From Alkalicoccus daliensis (GTDB taxonomy: Bacteria > Bacillota > Bacilli > Bacillales > Salisediminibacteriaceae), in assembly GCF_900103955.1 (NCBI RefSeq), contig NZ_FNIL01000008.1, forward strand, positions 94,492 through 158,491: a stretch of 64,000 nt of DNA, written 5' to 3'. A program made the translations under genes and the position numbers. Positions within the stretch are counted from its first letter, which is position 1. Each line of letters begins with the position of its first letter. This document shows, one piece after another, positions 1-8,801 of the stretch. The notes below the pieces were generated by a model, which was not told where the DNA came from, did no database searches, and was given only the letters and a program-made list of their open reading frames with translations.

Positions 1-135
1 CTGTTCTTTGTCTTCCAAATGATCTTCAGCCAATTATGGATGAAAAAATTCTATTACGGTCCTTTTGAATGGATCTGGAGGGTCGGCACCTATGGAAAGC
101 TCGTTCCGATGATAAGAGAAAATGCTAATAAATAA
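1..135 (+). CDS. DUF418 family membrane protein, C-terminal end only
   Basis: Frame 1 is open from the first base to a TAA at 133-135, giving 44 residues. The peptide has an aromatic membrane-type segment followed by GPFEWIWR and TYGK. The pattern G-P-x-E-W-x-W-R-x-x-T-Y-G-K near the end is typical of DUF418 proteins, multi-pass membrane proteins of unknown function that are common in Bacillaceae (family knowledge). Start and most of the gene lie left of the window. A terminator hairpin follows at 186-230. Confidence 0.7.
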   Translation: MFFVFQMIFSQLWMKKFYYGPFEWIWRVGTYGKLVPMIRENANK

Positions 136-185
136 TGTATTTTTCAAGCTTCAGCTAAAAGACTTTGTTATTCATATTGAAAGCG

Positions 186-230
186 AAAAAGCAGAATGAA
201 TCGGAGCAGCTTCCATAATTCTGCTTTTTT
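186..230 (+). terminator. Rho-independent terminator
   Basis: AAAAAGCAGAAT pairs with ATTCTGCTTTTTT across a 20-nt loop and ends in a T run. It closes the DUF418 gene. Confidence 0.75.
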
Positions 231-325
231 CAGTGTTAAAACATAAAATCGAAAGACCCTTTCCTTGCAGGGATGCTGGTCCAAACTTAAGATGAAAGAA
301 AAAGCAATCGGAAAGGATTACTCTT

Positions 326-1405
326 ATGCTGAAAACAATATTTAAATTATCCGCAGTCGCAGCTGCCGCAGCTGCATTGTTTGTAAATGTCCATCCCGGC
401 TTTGGAAAAGGTCCTGATAAGAAGGAAAGAAATACTTTCCGAAGCCTGCCGAATATTCAAAAAGGCAGATTTGTTAATGAAAAGACGTCAAACATGGAAA
501 TGAATGCAGCTGATTTGTATTCTTTTTTAAAAGACTCTCTTCAAAAAAGAGAAGAGCGAAGTCCTGCAGGGGATCTTCTTCTCGCATATACAGACTGGAA
601 AAGAGAAAACAGTATCACCTGGTTCGGACATTCCACCTTTTATATAACTATCGGTGATTTTAAAATACTCGTGGATCCAATGCTTGGTCCCGCCGCTTCG
701 CCAGTGTCATTTTTAGGCAGCAGGCGCTATACAGGGAGTCTGCTTCATTTAATTGAAGAAATGCCGGAAATTGATGTGGTTCTGCTGACGCATGATCATT
801 ACGACCATCTTGATTATCCTTCTATACAAAAGCTGCACAGTAAAGTTCGCCGCTTTCTTGTTCCGCTTGGTGTAGGAGCGCATTTAAAAAGATGGGGAGT
901 GGAAGCGGAAAAAATTACAGAGCTTAACTGGTGGGAGGAAACTAAAGAAGAGGGTATTCTCTTTGCGCTGACGCCGTCACGCCATTTTTCCGGACGGGGG
1001 ATGCTGAACAGGGATCATACACTATGGGGAGGCTGGGCAGTTCTGGCCGAAAATACCAGGCTGTACATAAGTGGGGACGGAGGGTATGGACCTCATTTTA
1101 AAAAAATTGGTGCAGCATATGGACCTTTTGATCTGACAATGATGGAAGGCGGACAGTACGACGATAGATGGAACTGGGTGCATATGCGGCCGGAAGAAGC
1201 AGTGCAGGGACATAAAGATGTGCACGGCAGGAAGATGATGCTCGCACACTGGGGCGGCTTCACGCTCGCTTACCACAGCCGGAAAGAGCCGGTGGAAAGA
1301 GCGCTGAAAGCAGCGGAGGCGCAGGAAGTGGAACTCCTGACGCCGGCAGTCGGCAGTACAGTTTCCATTCATGAACCGGCCCCGCAGCCGAAGTGGTGGA
1401 GGTAA
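326..1405 (+). CDS. Secreted metallo-beta-lactamase-fold hydrolase (UlaG / NAPE-PLD-like)
   Basis: 359 residues. The N-terminus MLKTIFKLSAVAAAAAALF is a signal peptide, so the enzyme acts outside the membrane. The MBL-fold metal motif HDHYDHLD lies near residue 155. The preceding WFGHSTFYI block, LVDPML, and the late histidines in SRHFSGR and LAHWGGF are the pattern of the UlaG/NAPE-phospholipase-D-like branch, which uses two metal ions to cleave phosphodiester or lactone bonds. Substrate cannot be told from sequence; a phospholipid or N-acyl lipid is possible. ATG with a moderate GGAAAGGA upstream. The gene stands alone between the DUF418 terminator and the antiporter. Confidence 0.8.
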   Translation: MLKTIFKLSAVAAAAAALFVNVHPGFGKGPDKKERNTFRSLPNIQKGRFVNEKTSNMEMNAADLYSFLKDSLQKREERSPAGDLLLAYTDWKRENSITWFGHSTFYITIGDFKILVDPMLGPAASPVSFLGSRRYTGSLLHLIEEMPEIDVVLLTHDHYDHLDYPSIQKLHSKVRRFLVPLGVGAHLKRWGVEAEKITELNWWEETKEEGILFALTPSRHFSGRGMLNRDHTLWGGWAVLAENTRLYISGDGGYGPHFKKIGAAYGPFDLTMMEGGQYDDRWNWVHMRPEEAVQGHKDVHGRKMMLAHWGGFTLAYHSRKEPVERALKAAEAQEVELLTPAVGSTVSIHEPAPQPKWWR

Positions 1406-1495
1406 ACAAGCAACATTTCAGCTGTTGCTTTATCAACAAATGAAGTATTTGAGACATTTACTGAAGCAGCATATTAACTATTCACAAATGAGGGA

Positions 1496-2455
1496 ATGCA
1501 TGTGACTTATTTATTTCTCGTGATAGGATTCCTTTTATTAATTAAAGGAGCGGATCTGTTTGTAAAAGGAGCTTCTCATATAGCCACTGCCCTGCGGGTA
1601 TCTCCGCTGTTGATTGGTTTGACAATTGTTGCTTTTGGAACAAGTTCTCCGGAGGCAACAGTAAGTATTGTCGCAGCACTCGAAGGTACCGCCGGCGTAG
1701 CAGTCGGCAATGTTGTTGGCAGCAACATATTTAATATTACCTTCGTTATCGGACTGACTGCACTGATTGCTCCCCTGCGGGTGGAAAGTGAAACGATCCG
1801 CAAGGAAATTCCTTTTACACTGCTTGCAGGGATTGCCCTGCTGATTGTGATCAGTGACCAGGCATTATACGCCCTTAACGAAAGTGTTATTTCCCGCAGT
1901 GACGGCTTGATTCTTCTTCTCTTTTTCGCAGTGTTTCTATATTACATTTTTGAAGTTGCCAGAAAAAACCGTACAACTGCTGCAGCGGAAACACAGGAAA
2001 GCTCCAGTTCCTGGACGAAAAATATACTGCTCACGCTGGGGGGATTAGCTGCTATTATTTTTGGCGGAGATCTGGTAGTGAACAGTGCCACGGACATCGC
2101 TGTTACTTTTGGCATGAGTGAGACACTTGTAGGCTTAACGATTGTAGCAGTGGGAACATCGCTTCCAGAACTGATCACCTCGATTACTGCTGCAATAAAA
2201 AAAGAAAGTGAAATTGCTGTCGGAAATATTGTAGGAAGCAATATATTCAATATTTTCTTTGTGCTCGGTACTGCATCGGTGGTGGCACCTTTAGCAGTAG
2301 ATGCCAGCATGTTTATTGATGTAATTATTATGCTCACCCTTACAATAGTTCTGCTTATCTTTTCAAGGACGAAATTCCAGGTAGGGAGAACAGAAGGTTT
2401 GATTTTAGCGGGCGCTTATATTGTTTATATGGTTTATATTATTCTGAGAAACTAA
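1496..2455 (+). CDS. Calcium/sodium antiporter (CaCA family, YrbG-like)
   Basis: 319 residues, almost entirely hydrophobic, about ten membrane helices. Two homologous halves each carry the alpha-repeat signature of the CaCA exchangers: VAFGTSSPE followed by GNVVGSNIFN near residues 45-80, and VAVGTSLPE with GNIVGSNIFN near 215-250. These polar motifs form the ion site. The family exchanges Ca2+ for Na+ or H+, which suits a salt-adapted cell. The ATG at 1496 has GAGGG only two bases upstream; an in-frame GTG at 1502 has a better spacing and may be the true start. Likely monocistronic. Confidence 0.9.
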   Translation: MHVTYLFLVIGFLLLIKGADLFVKGASHIATALRVSPLLIGLTIVAFGTSSPEATVSIVAALEGTAGVAVGNVVGSNIFNITFVIGLTALIAPLRVESETIRKEIPFTLLAGIALLIVISDQALYALNESVISRSDGLILLLFFAVFLYYIFEVARKNRTTAAAETQESSSSWTKNILLTLGGLAAIIFGGDLVVNSATDIAVTFGMSETLVGLTIVAVGTSLPELITSITAAIKKESEIAVGNIVGSNIFNIFFVLGTASVVAPLAVDASMFIDVIIMLTLTIVLLIFSRTKFQVGRTEGLILAGAYIVYMVYIILRN

Positions 2456-3019
2456 AAAACTATCATCAAAACAGAACTTAACTTCGCTAAAATTAGTCGA
2501 AAGCAACCCATTGGATAAGCTTGCCTGCTCTTCTTCAACTCTTTCTCCTGCCCTTGGGCAGAAAAAAGGATCACAGGCTGCGCTTGTACTGGAGACGCTG
2601 TATAAAATATAATCCTGTTTTTTCAGCTGCAGCCGCAGAAGAGTTGACTCCGGGAGGATGAAGAACGATTCTTATATCTTCCCAAGTGTGTTGCCGGAAA
2701 GATAAAGTAAGCATGCGCAAAACCAGCCAGTGTTTTGGCTGCGTGAAGCCATGCTCCTCTTTTAAGAAAGTCAGGTTCGCTGAGAGAGTTCCCGCCGAAA
2801 CGCATACCTATACAGAAATAATATTTTTCAACAGCCTGGCTTTTCGTAAGTATAGAATATTTATGAAAAGCCTTTTTGTAATTCTTTTGTCATGATATAA
2901 ATGGTGCTTTTTTCTTGCAGATTAGGTAAAATAAAACTAATCACAGCAATTAACATGAAAAAAGACTTACAAATTCGCAGTTTAAGTTGTAAAAATTAAA
3001 CAAGGACAGGAGCGAATAC
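2456..3019. repeat. Gene-free stretch with a degenerate interspersed repeat (copy at about 2571-2845)
   Basis: No convincing gene. Bases 2571-2845 resemble 5401-5665: both begin with a CTGCGCTTGTA segment and end with CATACAGAAA, a short A-rich stretch, then TTTTTCA-CAGCCTG. The 69-codon open frame inside has no ribosome site and looks accidental. The last 130 bases presumably hold the promoter of the GGDEF/EAL gene, which I could not place with confidence. Confidence 0.5.
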
Positions 3020-5086
3020 ATGATAAAGAATTTTGAAGCCTCACAGGATGATCAATTTTATAAAGAAATGTTTGATGTAATGGTACAGGAGTCTTCTGCA
3101 AGTATGTATCTGATTGAAGATGGCAGGTTTTCTTATGTGAATAACTATTTCTGTATACTGAGCGGATATACTGCAGAAGAGCTGATTTCAGGAAAAGTCA
3201 CTTTACAGGATCTTGTGCATCCGGAAGATTTACCGTTCGTCATAAAAAAACTTGGTCGGGATCCAGCAGATGCAGAAGTCCGTTATCAGATTCGGTTTTT
3301 TAAAAGAAGCGGGGAAATCTGCCACATTGAAATTCATTCGATGAAAATAAAGCGGCACGGGAAAGAACTGGTGATGGGCACTGTCTATGATGTAACCACG
3401 AAAGTAGAGGCCGATCTGCTGCTGAAGGAAAGTGAAGAACGATTCAAATCACTGTTCGATAACAATCCGGATTCCATCTTTGTATTTGATCTGGAAGGAA
3501 ATTTCACTGGAGCGAACGACAGCTGTGAAACCCTTACCGGATATTCAAGAGAAGAGCTGATGCAGATGTCGTTTCTACCGATTGTAGCAGAAGAAGATCT
3601 TTCCATTTCGATTGAATATTTTCAGCAGGCAGCACAGGGCATCACCAACTTTCATGAAATCTCTATCATCCAAAAGAACGGAGCGCGAAAGCAGATTGAA
3701 ATCACCAAAGTTCCAATGCACCAGAATGGAGAAATCATTGGAATTTACGGCATCGCAAAAGACATTACAGAAAAGATAGAGCATAGAAAAATGATGGAAG
3801 AGCTTATTTATTACGATGCATTAACAAAACTGCCAAACAGAAAATTATTTGAAGAAACACTCCATGAGGCGCTTGCTGCATCCAAAACTGCAAATCAGCA
3901 GCTTGCAGTATTATTCCTTGATCTGGACCGATTCAAGTTTATAAACGATTCTTTAGGTCATCATATGGGAGACGAGTTTTTAAAGCTTGTAGCACAAAGG
4001 CTGGCAGAGAATGTGCAGCCGGATGGAATTATCGGCCGCTTTGCGGGAGATGAATTTGCAGTATTACTGCCGGGCACTGAGGAACAAGAAGCACTTGCAC
4101 TTGCTAAAAATTTGAATCACGTAATGGCAGCGCCCTTCCAGGTGCTGGGACACTCGATCAGCGTCACCGTGAGTATTGGAGTCTCGGTTTACTGCGGGAA
4201 ACAGGCCTGCAGTGATGAGCTGATTAAGCAGGCAGATATGGCTATGTATTACGCAAAAAAATTAGGGAAAAATAATTACAAACTGTATTCAGACGAACTG
4301 GATAATAAAACGGTTTATAAACTGACACTGGAAAATGATTTAAAAACTGCTGTTGCAAACGGTGAGTTTGTGCTTCATTATCAGCCTGTTAAAAACCTGA
4401 ATACGGGAAAATTAGAAGCAATAGAAGCGTTGATCCGATGGCAGCATCCGCATCTGGGAATGGTGCCTCCGGATACATTCATACCTATTTCAGAAGAAAG
4501 CGGGCAAATCGTTTCTATAGGAAATTGGGTGCTCCAAACGGCATGTTCGCAGATTAAATCCTGGCAGAAAGAAGGTTACGAACCCTTTAAAGTATGTGTA
4601 AATATTTCCACTATTCAGCTGCAGCATCCGGACTTTATAGATATGGTAAAAGAAACATTAGAGAAAACAGACCTGGCTCCTGAGTGGCTGGAACTGGAGA
4701 TAACAGAAAGTATTCTTTTGGAAGACACAGCCAATATCCAGGAAAGTTTAAGAAAATTAAAGGCAATGGGAATTTCTTTATCTATTGATGATTTTGGTAC
4801 AGGGTATACATCATTAAGCTATTTACGGCAATTTTCTTTTGACCGAGTGAAAATAGACCGAAGTTTTATTAATGATATTGCAGAGGGAGGCAGCGGAAGG
4901 GCGATTACTTCTACTATTATTTCTTTAGCAAAAAAGTTAAATATGGGGGTGATAGCCGAGGGGATTGAAGAAAAAAGTCAGCTTAAGTATTTAAAAGAGG
5001 AATTATGTGAGAACGGGCAGGGCTATTACTTCAGTAAGCCGCTTCCTCCGGAAAAATTAATACCTGGATTAAAGATGAATAATTAA
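3020..5086 (+). CDS. PAS-PAS-GGDEF-EAL cyclic-di-GMP signalling protein
   Basis: 688 residues without membrane segments. Two PAS sensor domains (about 15-130 and 140-255) lead into a GGDEF domain (about 265-425) and an EAL domain (about 435-680). The diguanylate cyclase signature at residue 342 reads AGDEF instead of GGDEF, so synthase activity is uncertain. The EAL domain has EAL at 469, LEITES, DDFGTGYTSLSYL and KIDRSF, the metal- and substrate-binding set of active phosphodiesterases. I infer mainly c-di-GMP breakdown, with the GGDEF perhaps as an allosteric GTP site. RBS ACAGGAG; a terminator follows at once. Confidence 0.92.
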   Translation: MIKNFEASQDDQFYKEMFDVMVQESSASMYLIEDGRFSYVNNYFCILSGYTAEELISGKVTLQDLVHPEDLPFVIKKLGRDPADAEVRYQIRFFKRSGEICHIEIHSMKIKRHGKELVMGTVYDVTTKVEADLLLKESEERFKSLFDNNPDSIFVFDLEGNFTGANDSCETLTGYSREELMQMSFLPIVAEEDLSISIEYFQQAAQGITNFHEISIIQKNGARKQIEITKVPMHQNGEIIGIYGIAKDITEKIEHRKMMEELIYYDALTKLPNRKLFEETLHEALAASKTANQQLAVLFLDLDRFKFINDSLGHHMGDEFLKLVAQRLAENVQPDGIIGRFAGDEFAVLLPGTEEQEALALAKNLNHVMAAPFQVLGHSISVTVSIGVSVYCGKQACSDELIKQADMAMYYAKKLGKNNYKLYSDELDNKTVYKLTLENDLKTAVANGEFVLHYQPVKNLNTGKLEAIEALIRWQHPHLGMVPPDTFIPISEESGQIVSIGNWVLQTACSQIKSWQKEGYEPFKVCVNISTIQLQHPDFIDMVKETLEKTDLAPEWLELEITESILLEDTANIQESLRKLKAMGISLSIDDFGTGYTSLSYLRQFSFDRVKIDRSFINDIAEGGSGRAITSTIISLAKKLNMGVIAEGIEEKSQLKYLKEELCENGQGYYFSKPLPPEKLIPGLKMNN

Positions 5087-5100
5087 GTATGGAAATAGCA

Positions 5101-5137
5101 AAAAAGGAAGGTTTCTGGTCCCAGGAATCTTCCTTTT
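5101..5137 (+). terminator. Terminator after the GGDEF/EAL gene
   Basis: AAAAGGAAG and CTTCCTTTT pair across an 18-nt loop. Confidence 0.65.
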
Positions 5138-5157
5138 ATCATTAAACCGAGTAACAG

Positions 5158-5337
5158 CTATGACTGATTCGAGGTTTTCAATAACAGCAGGCCTAAGGCA
5201 CTTACTGCTGCAAACAAACCTGCCAGAACGAGAAAATCATCTCTGTAATTAAATGTATTAAAAGTAAAAGCATAAACGAGCAGCGCTCCGAGACTTCCGA
5301 GCAGATTAATCCATAACAGCGGCTTTACAAAGTTCAT
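5158..5337 (-). CDS. Small two-helix membrane protein, 59 residues
   Basis: The minus strand carries an ATG at 5337, preceded by GGAAGGAG at good spacing, and a frame of 59 codons ending in TAG at 5158-5160. The product starts MNFVKPLLWINLLGSLGALL and has two hydrophobic stretches (about 6-26 and 38-54) joined by a short polar loop ending in YRDD. Function unknown; it could be a small integral membrane protein of the hydrophobic Bacillus type. Its support is the clean RBS, membrane-like composition and position directly after a terminator. It is below common length cut-offs and easily missed. Confidence 0.7.
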   Translation of the reverse strand: MNFVKPLLWINLLGSLGALLVYAFTFNTFNYRDDFLVLAGLFAAVSALGLLLLKTSNQS

Positions 5338-5400
5338 TTTTTCACTCCTTCCGCTCCTAAGTGTAGCATAAAGTACCTTTTCAATTTAATCAGAAAAAAG

Positions 5401-5665
5401 TATAGGACTGCGCTTGTATCCCGCTGTGGCTGCCGGACGCTAAGGAGAAAAGGTGTTTTATTGAAAAAGCTGCGCTAATAGTGGAGTTCCTGTTTAAGAT
5501 CCAATCGTTTTTTTCTGCACTGCAGCCACAGAAGGCCGACACCTTTGGGAAGGAGGAAGATCCTTTTAAGGAGGCAGGTTAGCTGCGAGAGTTACCTCTA
5601 TACCTTCGAAAGAAAAGGTTAGAATCGTATACTCATACAGAAAAAACACATTTTTCAGCAGCCTG
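5401..5665. repeat. Degenerate interspersed repeat, partner of 2571-2845
   Basis: Shares the CTGCGCTTGTA beginning, a central CTGCAGCC-CAGAAG block, a GCGAGAGTTACC block (GAGAGAGTTCCC in the partner) and the ATACAGAAA end with the copy at 2571-2845. No gene is visible in it. Confidence 0.5.
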
Positions 5666-5666
5666 T

Positions 5667-5693
5667 AAAAAAAGTCCTGGAAGGACTTCTTTT
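5667..5693 (-). terminator. Terminator of the acidic lipoprotein gene
   Basis: Read on the minus strand, AAGTCC-TTCCA-GGACTT is followed by a T run. Confidence 0.75.
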
Positions 5694-5751
5694 ATCAGCT
5701 TAGTTAATTATTTCTCTGATCTTCAGGCTGCCGCTGTTATAAAAAATTCAA

Positions 5752-6495
5752 TTAAAATTCAATTTCAATATCAACTTCTTCTCCGAGATCTTCCCAATCC
5801 TCATCATGCGGAGCGCTCCAAACAGCACGAAGACTTTCTACTTCTTCCGCCTGAGAATTTTCAAGAACAAAGAAAAAGCTGCCGCTGTGAGAAGTTCCGG
5901 CCATCAATTCACCATCGATATGATCAGACAGCCATAAATCCTGTTCCAGCTGCTCACCGGTAGAGGTGGAAATAGTAGCCTGGCTTGCATAAAAAGTAAT
6001 ATCCTCATCTGCAGTATTTTCTACTTCCACATCCATTTGTATGTAATCCAATTCTTCAGTTTCCATCATTTCTGCTAAGTCAGGAGCTAATTCTCCGGAA
6101 GCTGCATTCACCTGTGTAATCTCCATTACTACAGGACCTGTTTCTACTGTATCGATTTCGTCCTGCCTTGCATGTAAAGTGAAGGTACCGCCTTCGTTTT
6201 CGATCGTCTCTCCTACTTCCGTTTCCCATCCATCCTCTGCTATTTCCTCAGCAGCTTCTTCTTCATTTCCTTCTGCTTCGCTGTTATTTTCTGTTTCTTC
6301 TGTTTCCATGTTAGTCTCTTCCGTATTTTCCGCTGCCGGTTCATCGGCTTCGTTTTCTGCATCAGGAGTATTTTCCCCTGATTCTTCCGCTGCGTTATCA
6401 GCTTCTGCAGTATTTTCATTATTAACAGATTCGTTTCCGCATGCTGCAAGCACCGCTAAAGTACTAAGTGATAGTATAATCGTTGTTTTCTTCAC
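5752..6495 (-). CDS. Acidic lipoprotein with a DUF4352-like C-terminal domain
   Basis: 247 residues. GTG start behind TAGGAGG. A signal peptide ends in a lipobox LAVLAAC (Cys 19), so the protein should be lipid-anchored on the outer face of the membrane. Residues about 20-90 are a very acidic N/E-rich linker. The C-terminal 150 residues (GGTFTLHA, then DYIQMDVEVENTADEDITFY) have the beta-rich form of DUF4352/telokin-like domains, often found in Gram-positive lipoproteins of unknown role. Monocistronic, with its own terminator. The acidity fits exposure to high salt. Confidence 0.8.
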   Translation of the reverse strand: MKKTTIILSLSTLAVLAACGNESVNNENTAEADNAAEESGENTPDAENEADEPAAENTEETNMETEETENNSEAEGNEEEAAEEIAEDGWETEVGETIENEGGTFTLHARQDEIDTVETGPVVMEITQVNAASGELAPDLAEMMETEELDYIQMDVEVENTADEDITFYASQATISTSTGEQLEQDLWLSDHIDGELMAGTSHSGSFFFVLENSQAEEVESLRAVWSAPHDEDWEDLGEEVDIEIEF

Positions 6496-6677
6496 CTTAA
6501 TTCCTCCTAAAAATGTAATAAGTTACTACTGTAACATAAAAATAGCAGTAGTTGTAAATACGGTAGTTAATAAATAAAAGAAAGTAATGCAAATAAAATT
6601 CAATTAATCGAGCCCATTTCACAATACAAAATCAGTTAATTTAAAACGAATAATAGAAGGTTGCTTCGTTATAGACG

Positions 6678-6790
6678 GATGCTTTCCCGAGGGCTTGTCT
6701 TCAACTGAATAGGACGATAAAAAACTTTCGTCCTATTGGATCTTCAGACTGCGCTGATCCTCCGGGAGTCACCGTCTGTCACTTCGGAGC
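6678..6790. repeat. Interspersed repeat with internal hairpin
   Basis: Shares GATGCTTTCCCGAGGGCTTG and ACTGCGCTGATCCTCCG with the element at 39701-39827 (opposite strand) and 34812-35026. It contains an inverted repeat AATAGGACGA / TCGTCCTATT at 6708-6737. The remainder of 6496-7231 shows only AT-rich DNA and no gene; the namZ promoter should lie near its right end. Confidence 0.6.
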
Positions 6791-7231
6791 ACTAATTAAA
6801 AAAGAACATTAAATGTTTAATGTCAATGAAAGTTCGTCAATTTTTTTGAAAATGTATTTATGAAATTGGCTCCATCATTAAAGTTTACAGGATTATAATG
6901 ACCTAAGACTTTTCTTTAAAACAGTTTCCCATTAAAAATAAAATTATCAATTCTCAAATTTAATCAGGACTTTTTTCTTGTGAACTCCTCTGAAATTTAA
7001 AGCGATATTCAAAATTAACCCGGAGATGTCAGGAAGAGAAGGCAATATTTATTATATTTTGAATATTTAAACCTAATGGGCTATTGAATCAAAATATCGA
7101 TATGGTAAGTTTATATATGAAATAATATTTTAGTAATTAATTTTATTGCTGAAATATAATGACGGAATAAAAAGAAAGGAGGACGGAGCTGCCGGGGTAA
7201 GAGATAAAATTCCAGGGAGGTTTCATCAGAT

Positions 7232-8545
7232 ATGAAAAAAACATTATTACTTTGCTTAGCACTCCTGTTACTTATGTCGTTTGTGACAACAGCATTCGCA
7301 GGACAGTCAGGAAACGGTAAAAAGGACCAGGCTTTTTCACTCGGAATTGATAATTTACTTGAAGAAGAAATTGATTTAATCAGAGGAAAACAAGTAGGTC
7401 TTGTTACTAATCCTACGGGCGTTGATCAGGAGTTAACGAGTATTGTGGATATATTATTTGAGCATCCCGAAGTCGATTTAACTGCATTGTACGGGCCGGA
7501 ACATGGGGTGCGGGGCGATGCACAGGCAGGAGATTATGTTGAATTTTATATTGATGAACGCACAGAACTGCCGGTTTACAGTTTATACGGTGCTACAAGG
7601 AAACCAACTGCAGAAATGCTGGAAGACATAGAAGTGCTGTTATTTGATATTCAGGATGTAGGCACACGTTTTTACACATACATTTATACAATGGCTTATG
7701 TAATGGAAGCAGCAGAAGAAAATGATATCCCGGTAGTTGTGCTCGACCGTCCAAATCCTATTGGTGGAGATAAGGTGGAGGGGCCGGTATTGGAGCCGGA
7801 GTTTGAATCTTTTGTAGGAATGTATCCAATTCCCCTTCGCCACGGGATGACAGTTGGAGAACTGGCACTGCTTTTTAATGAAGAATTTGATATTCAGGCG
7901 GATTTATCTGTAGTAGAAATGGACGGATGGGAGCGCTGGATGAACTATGACGATACGCCGCTGCACTGGGTACTCCAGTCTCCTAATATGCCAACTCTTG
8001 ATACAGCCTACGTGTATCCAGGTGCTGCGTTAATTGAAGGTACCAATCTTTCTGAAGGAAGAGGGACCACAAAGCCGTTTGAACTTGTTGGTGCCCCTTT
8101 CATTGATTCCACAGAATTAGCAGCGGCCATGAATGCGCTGAATCTGCAAGGTGTTACTTTCCGTGCTGCTTCTTTTACTCCTGCGTTTTCTAAACATGCA
8201 GGTCAGCTGAGCAACGGGGTGCAGATACACATTGACGACTACGAAGCATTCCAGCCGATAGAAACCGGAATTCATTTATTAGTCACCTTACAGGAGTTAT
8301 ACCCGGAGGACTTTGAATTTCTAAGCAACAATTTCTTCGATAATCTGATCGGCAACGGTGATACGCGTCAGCAGATTCTAAGCGGCATGTCAGCAGAAGA
8401 AATTACCGACTCCTGGCAGGATGGACTGGAAGATTTCCATGAAGTAAGAGAGGAATATCTACTTTATGAGGAGCATACAAAAGGCCGATCCCCCGGAAGT
8501 AAGGATCATCCAGGAAGAGGAAATAACCCTCCTGGTAAAAATTAA
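7232..8545 (+). CDS. namZ: Secreted exo-beta-N-acetylmuramidase NamZ (DUF1343)
   Basis: 437 residues with a signal peptide (MKKTLLLCLALLLLMSF, cleavage near AFA). The body is a full DUF1343 domain: YGPEHGVRGDAQAG near residue 90, FDIQDVGTRFYTYI near 140, LDRPNPIGG near 175 and EGTNLSEGRGTT near 270. DUF1343 is NamZ (YbbC in B. subtilis), which removes terminal MurNAc from peptidoglycan fragments (family knowledge). The last 20 residues are a Gly/Pro/Asn-rich basic tail, resembling the linker of the xylanase at 53395. RBS GGGAGG. nagZ follows 256 bp downstream, so the two probably act in series. Confidence 0.93.
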   Translation: MKKTLLLCLALLLLMSFVTTAFAGQSGNGKKDQAFSLGIDNLLEEEIDLIRGKQVGLVTNPTGVDQELTSIVDILFEHPEVDLTALYGPEHGVRGDAQAGDYVEFYIDERTELPVYSLYGATRKPTAEMLEDIEVLLFDIQDVGTRFYTYIYTMAYVMEAAEENDIPVVVLDRPNPIGGDKVEGPVLEPEFESFVGMYPIPLRHGMTVGELALLFNEEFDIQADLSVVEMDGWERWMNYDDTPLHWVLQSPNMPTLDTAYVYPGAALIEGTNLSEGRGTTKPFELVGAPFIDSTELAAAMNALNLQGVTFRAASFTPAFSKHAGQLSNGVQIHIDDYEAFQPIETGIHLLVTLQELYPEDFEFLSNNFFDNLIGNGDTRQQILSGMSAEEITDSWQDGLEDFHEVREEYLLYEEHTKGRSPGSKDHPGRGNNPPGKN

Positions 8546-8603
8546 GCTGAATAATCTCTTCGGTTCTGCGTACACGAAAGATTTCTGCTCCATAGTTGCT
8601 GAA

Positions 8604-8692
8604 ATTTAAACTGCTGTAAAGCGAAAGGCAGGGCGCTCAGAAATCACAGCAGTTTGAGAATGCATATGGACGAAGCTCTGCTTCGTCCATAT
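8604..8692. other. Two adjacent hairpins between namZ and nagZ
   Basis: AAACTGCTGT (8608-8617) pairs with ACAGCAGTTT (8646-8655). A second perfect 13-bp stem with a 3-nt loop, ATATGGACGAAGC-TCT-GCTTCGTCCATAT, lies at 8664-8692. Neither has a T run, so they look more like RNA processing or stability elements, or a repeat remnant, than like a strong terminator. Confidence 0.5.
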
Positions 8693-8801
8693 TAGTCGAG
8701 AACTGGCCTTCACCGAGAGTGGACGGCAATAAGAATGATCTTCATTGAAAACAGCTTTATTTTCCCAGCGGTTTTTACTTACTCAGGAGAGGAGAAAATA
8801 T

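Noticed and set aside
2686..2895. 69-codon plus-strand frame
   Set aside because: Lies within a degenerate repeat, with no ribosome site or family pattern.
6179..6577. 132-codon Ser-rich frame opposite the acidic lipoprotein
   Set aside because: A mirror of the acidic D/E codons on the other strand; no start signal.
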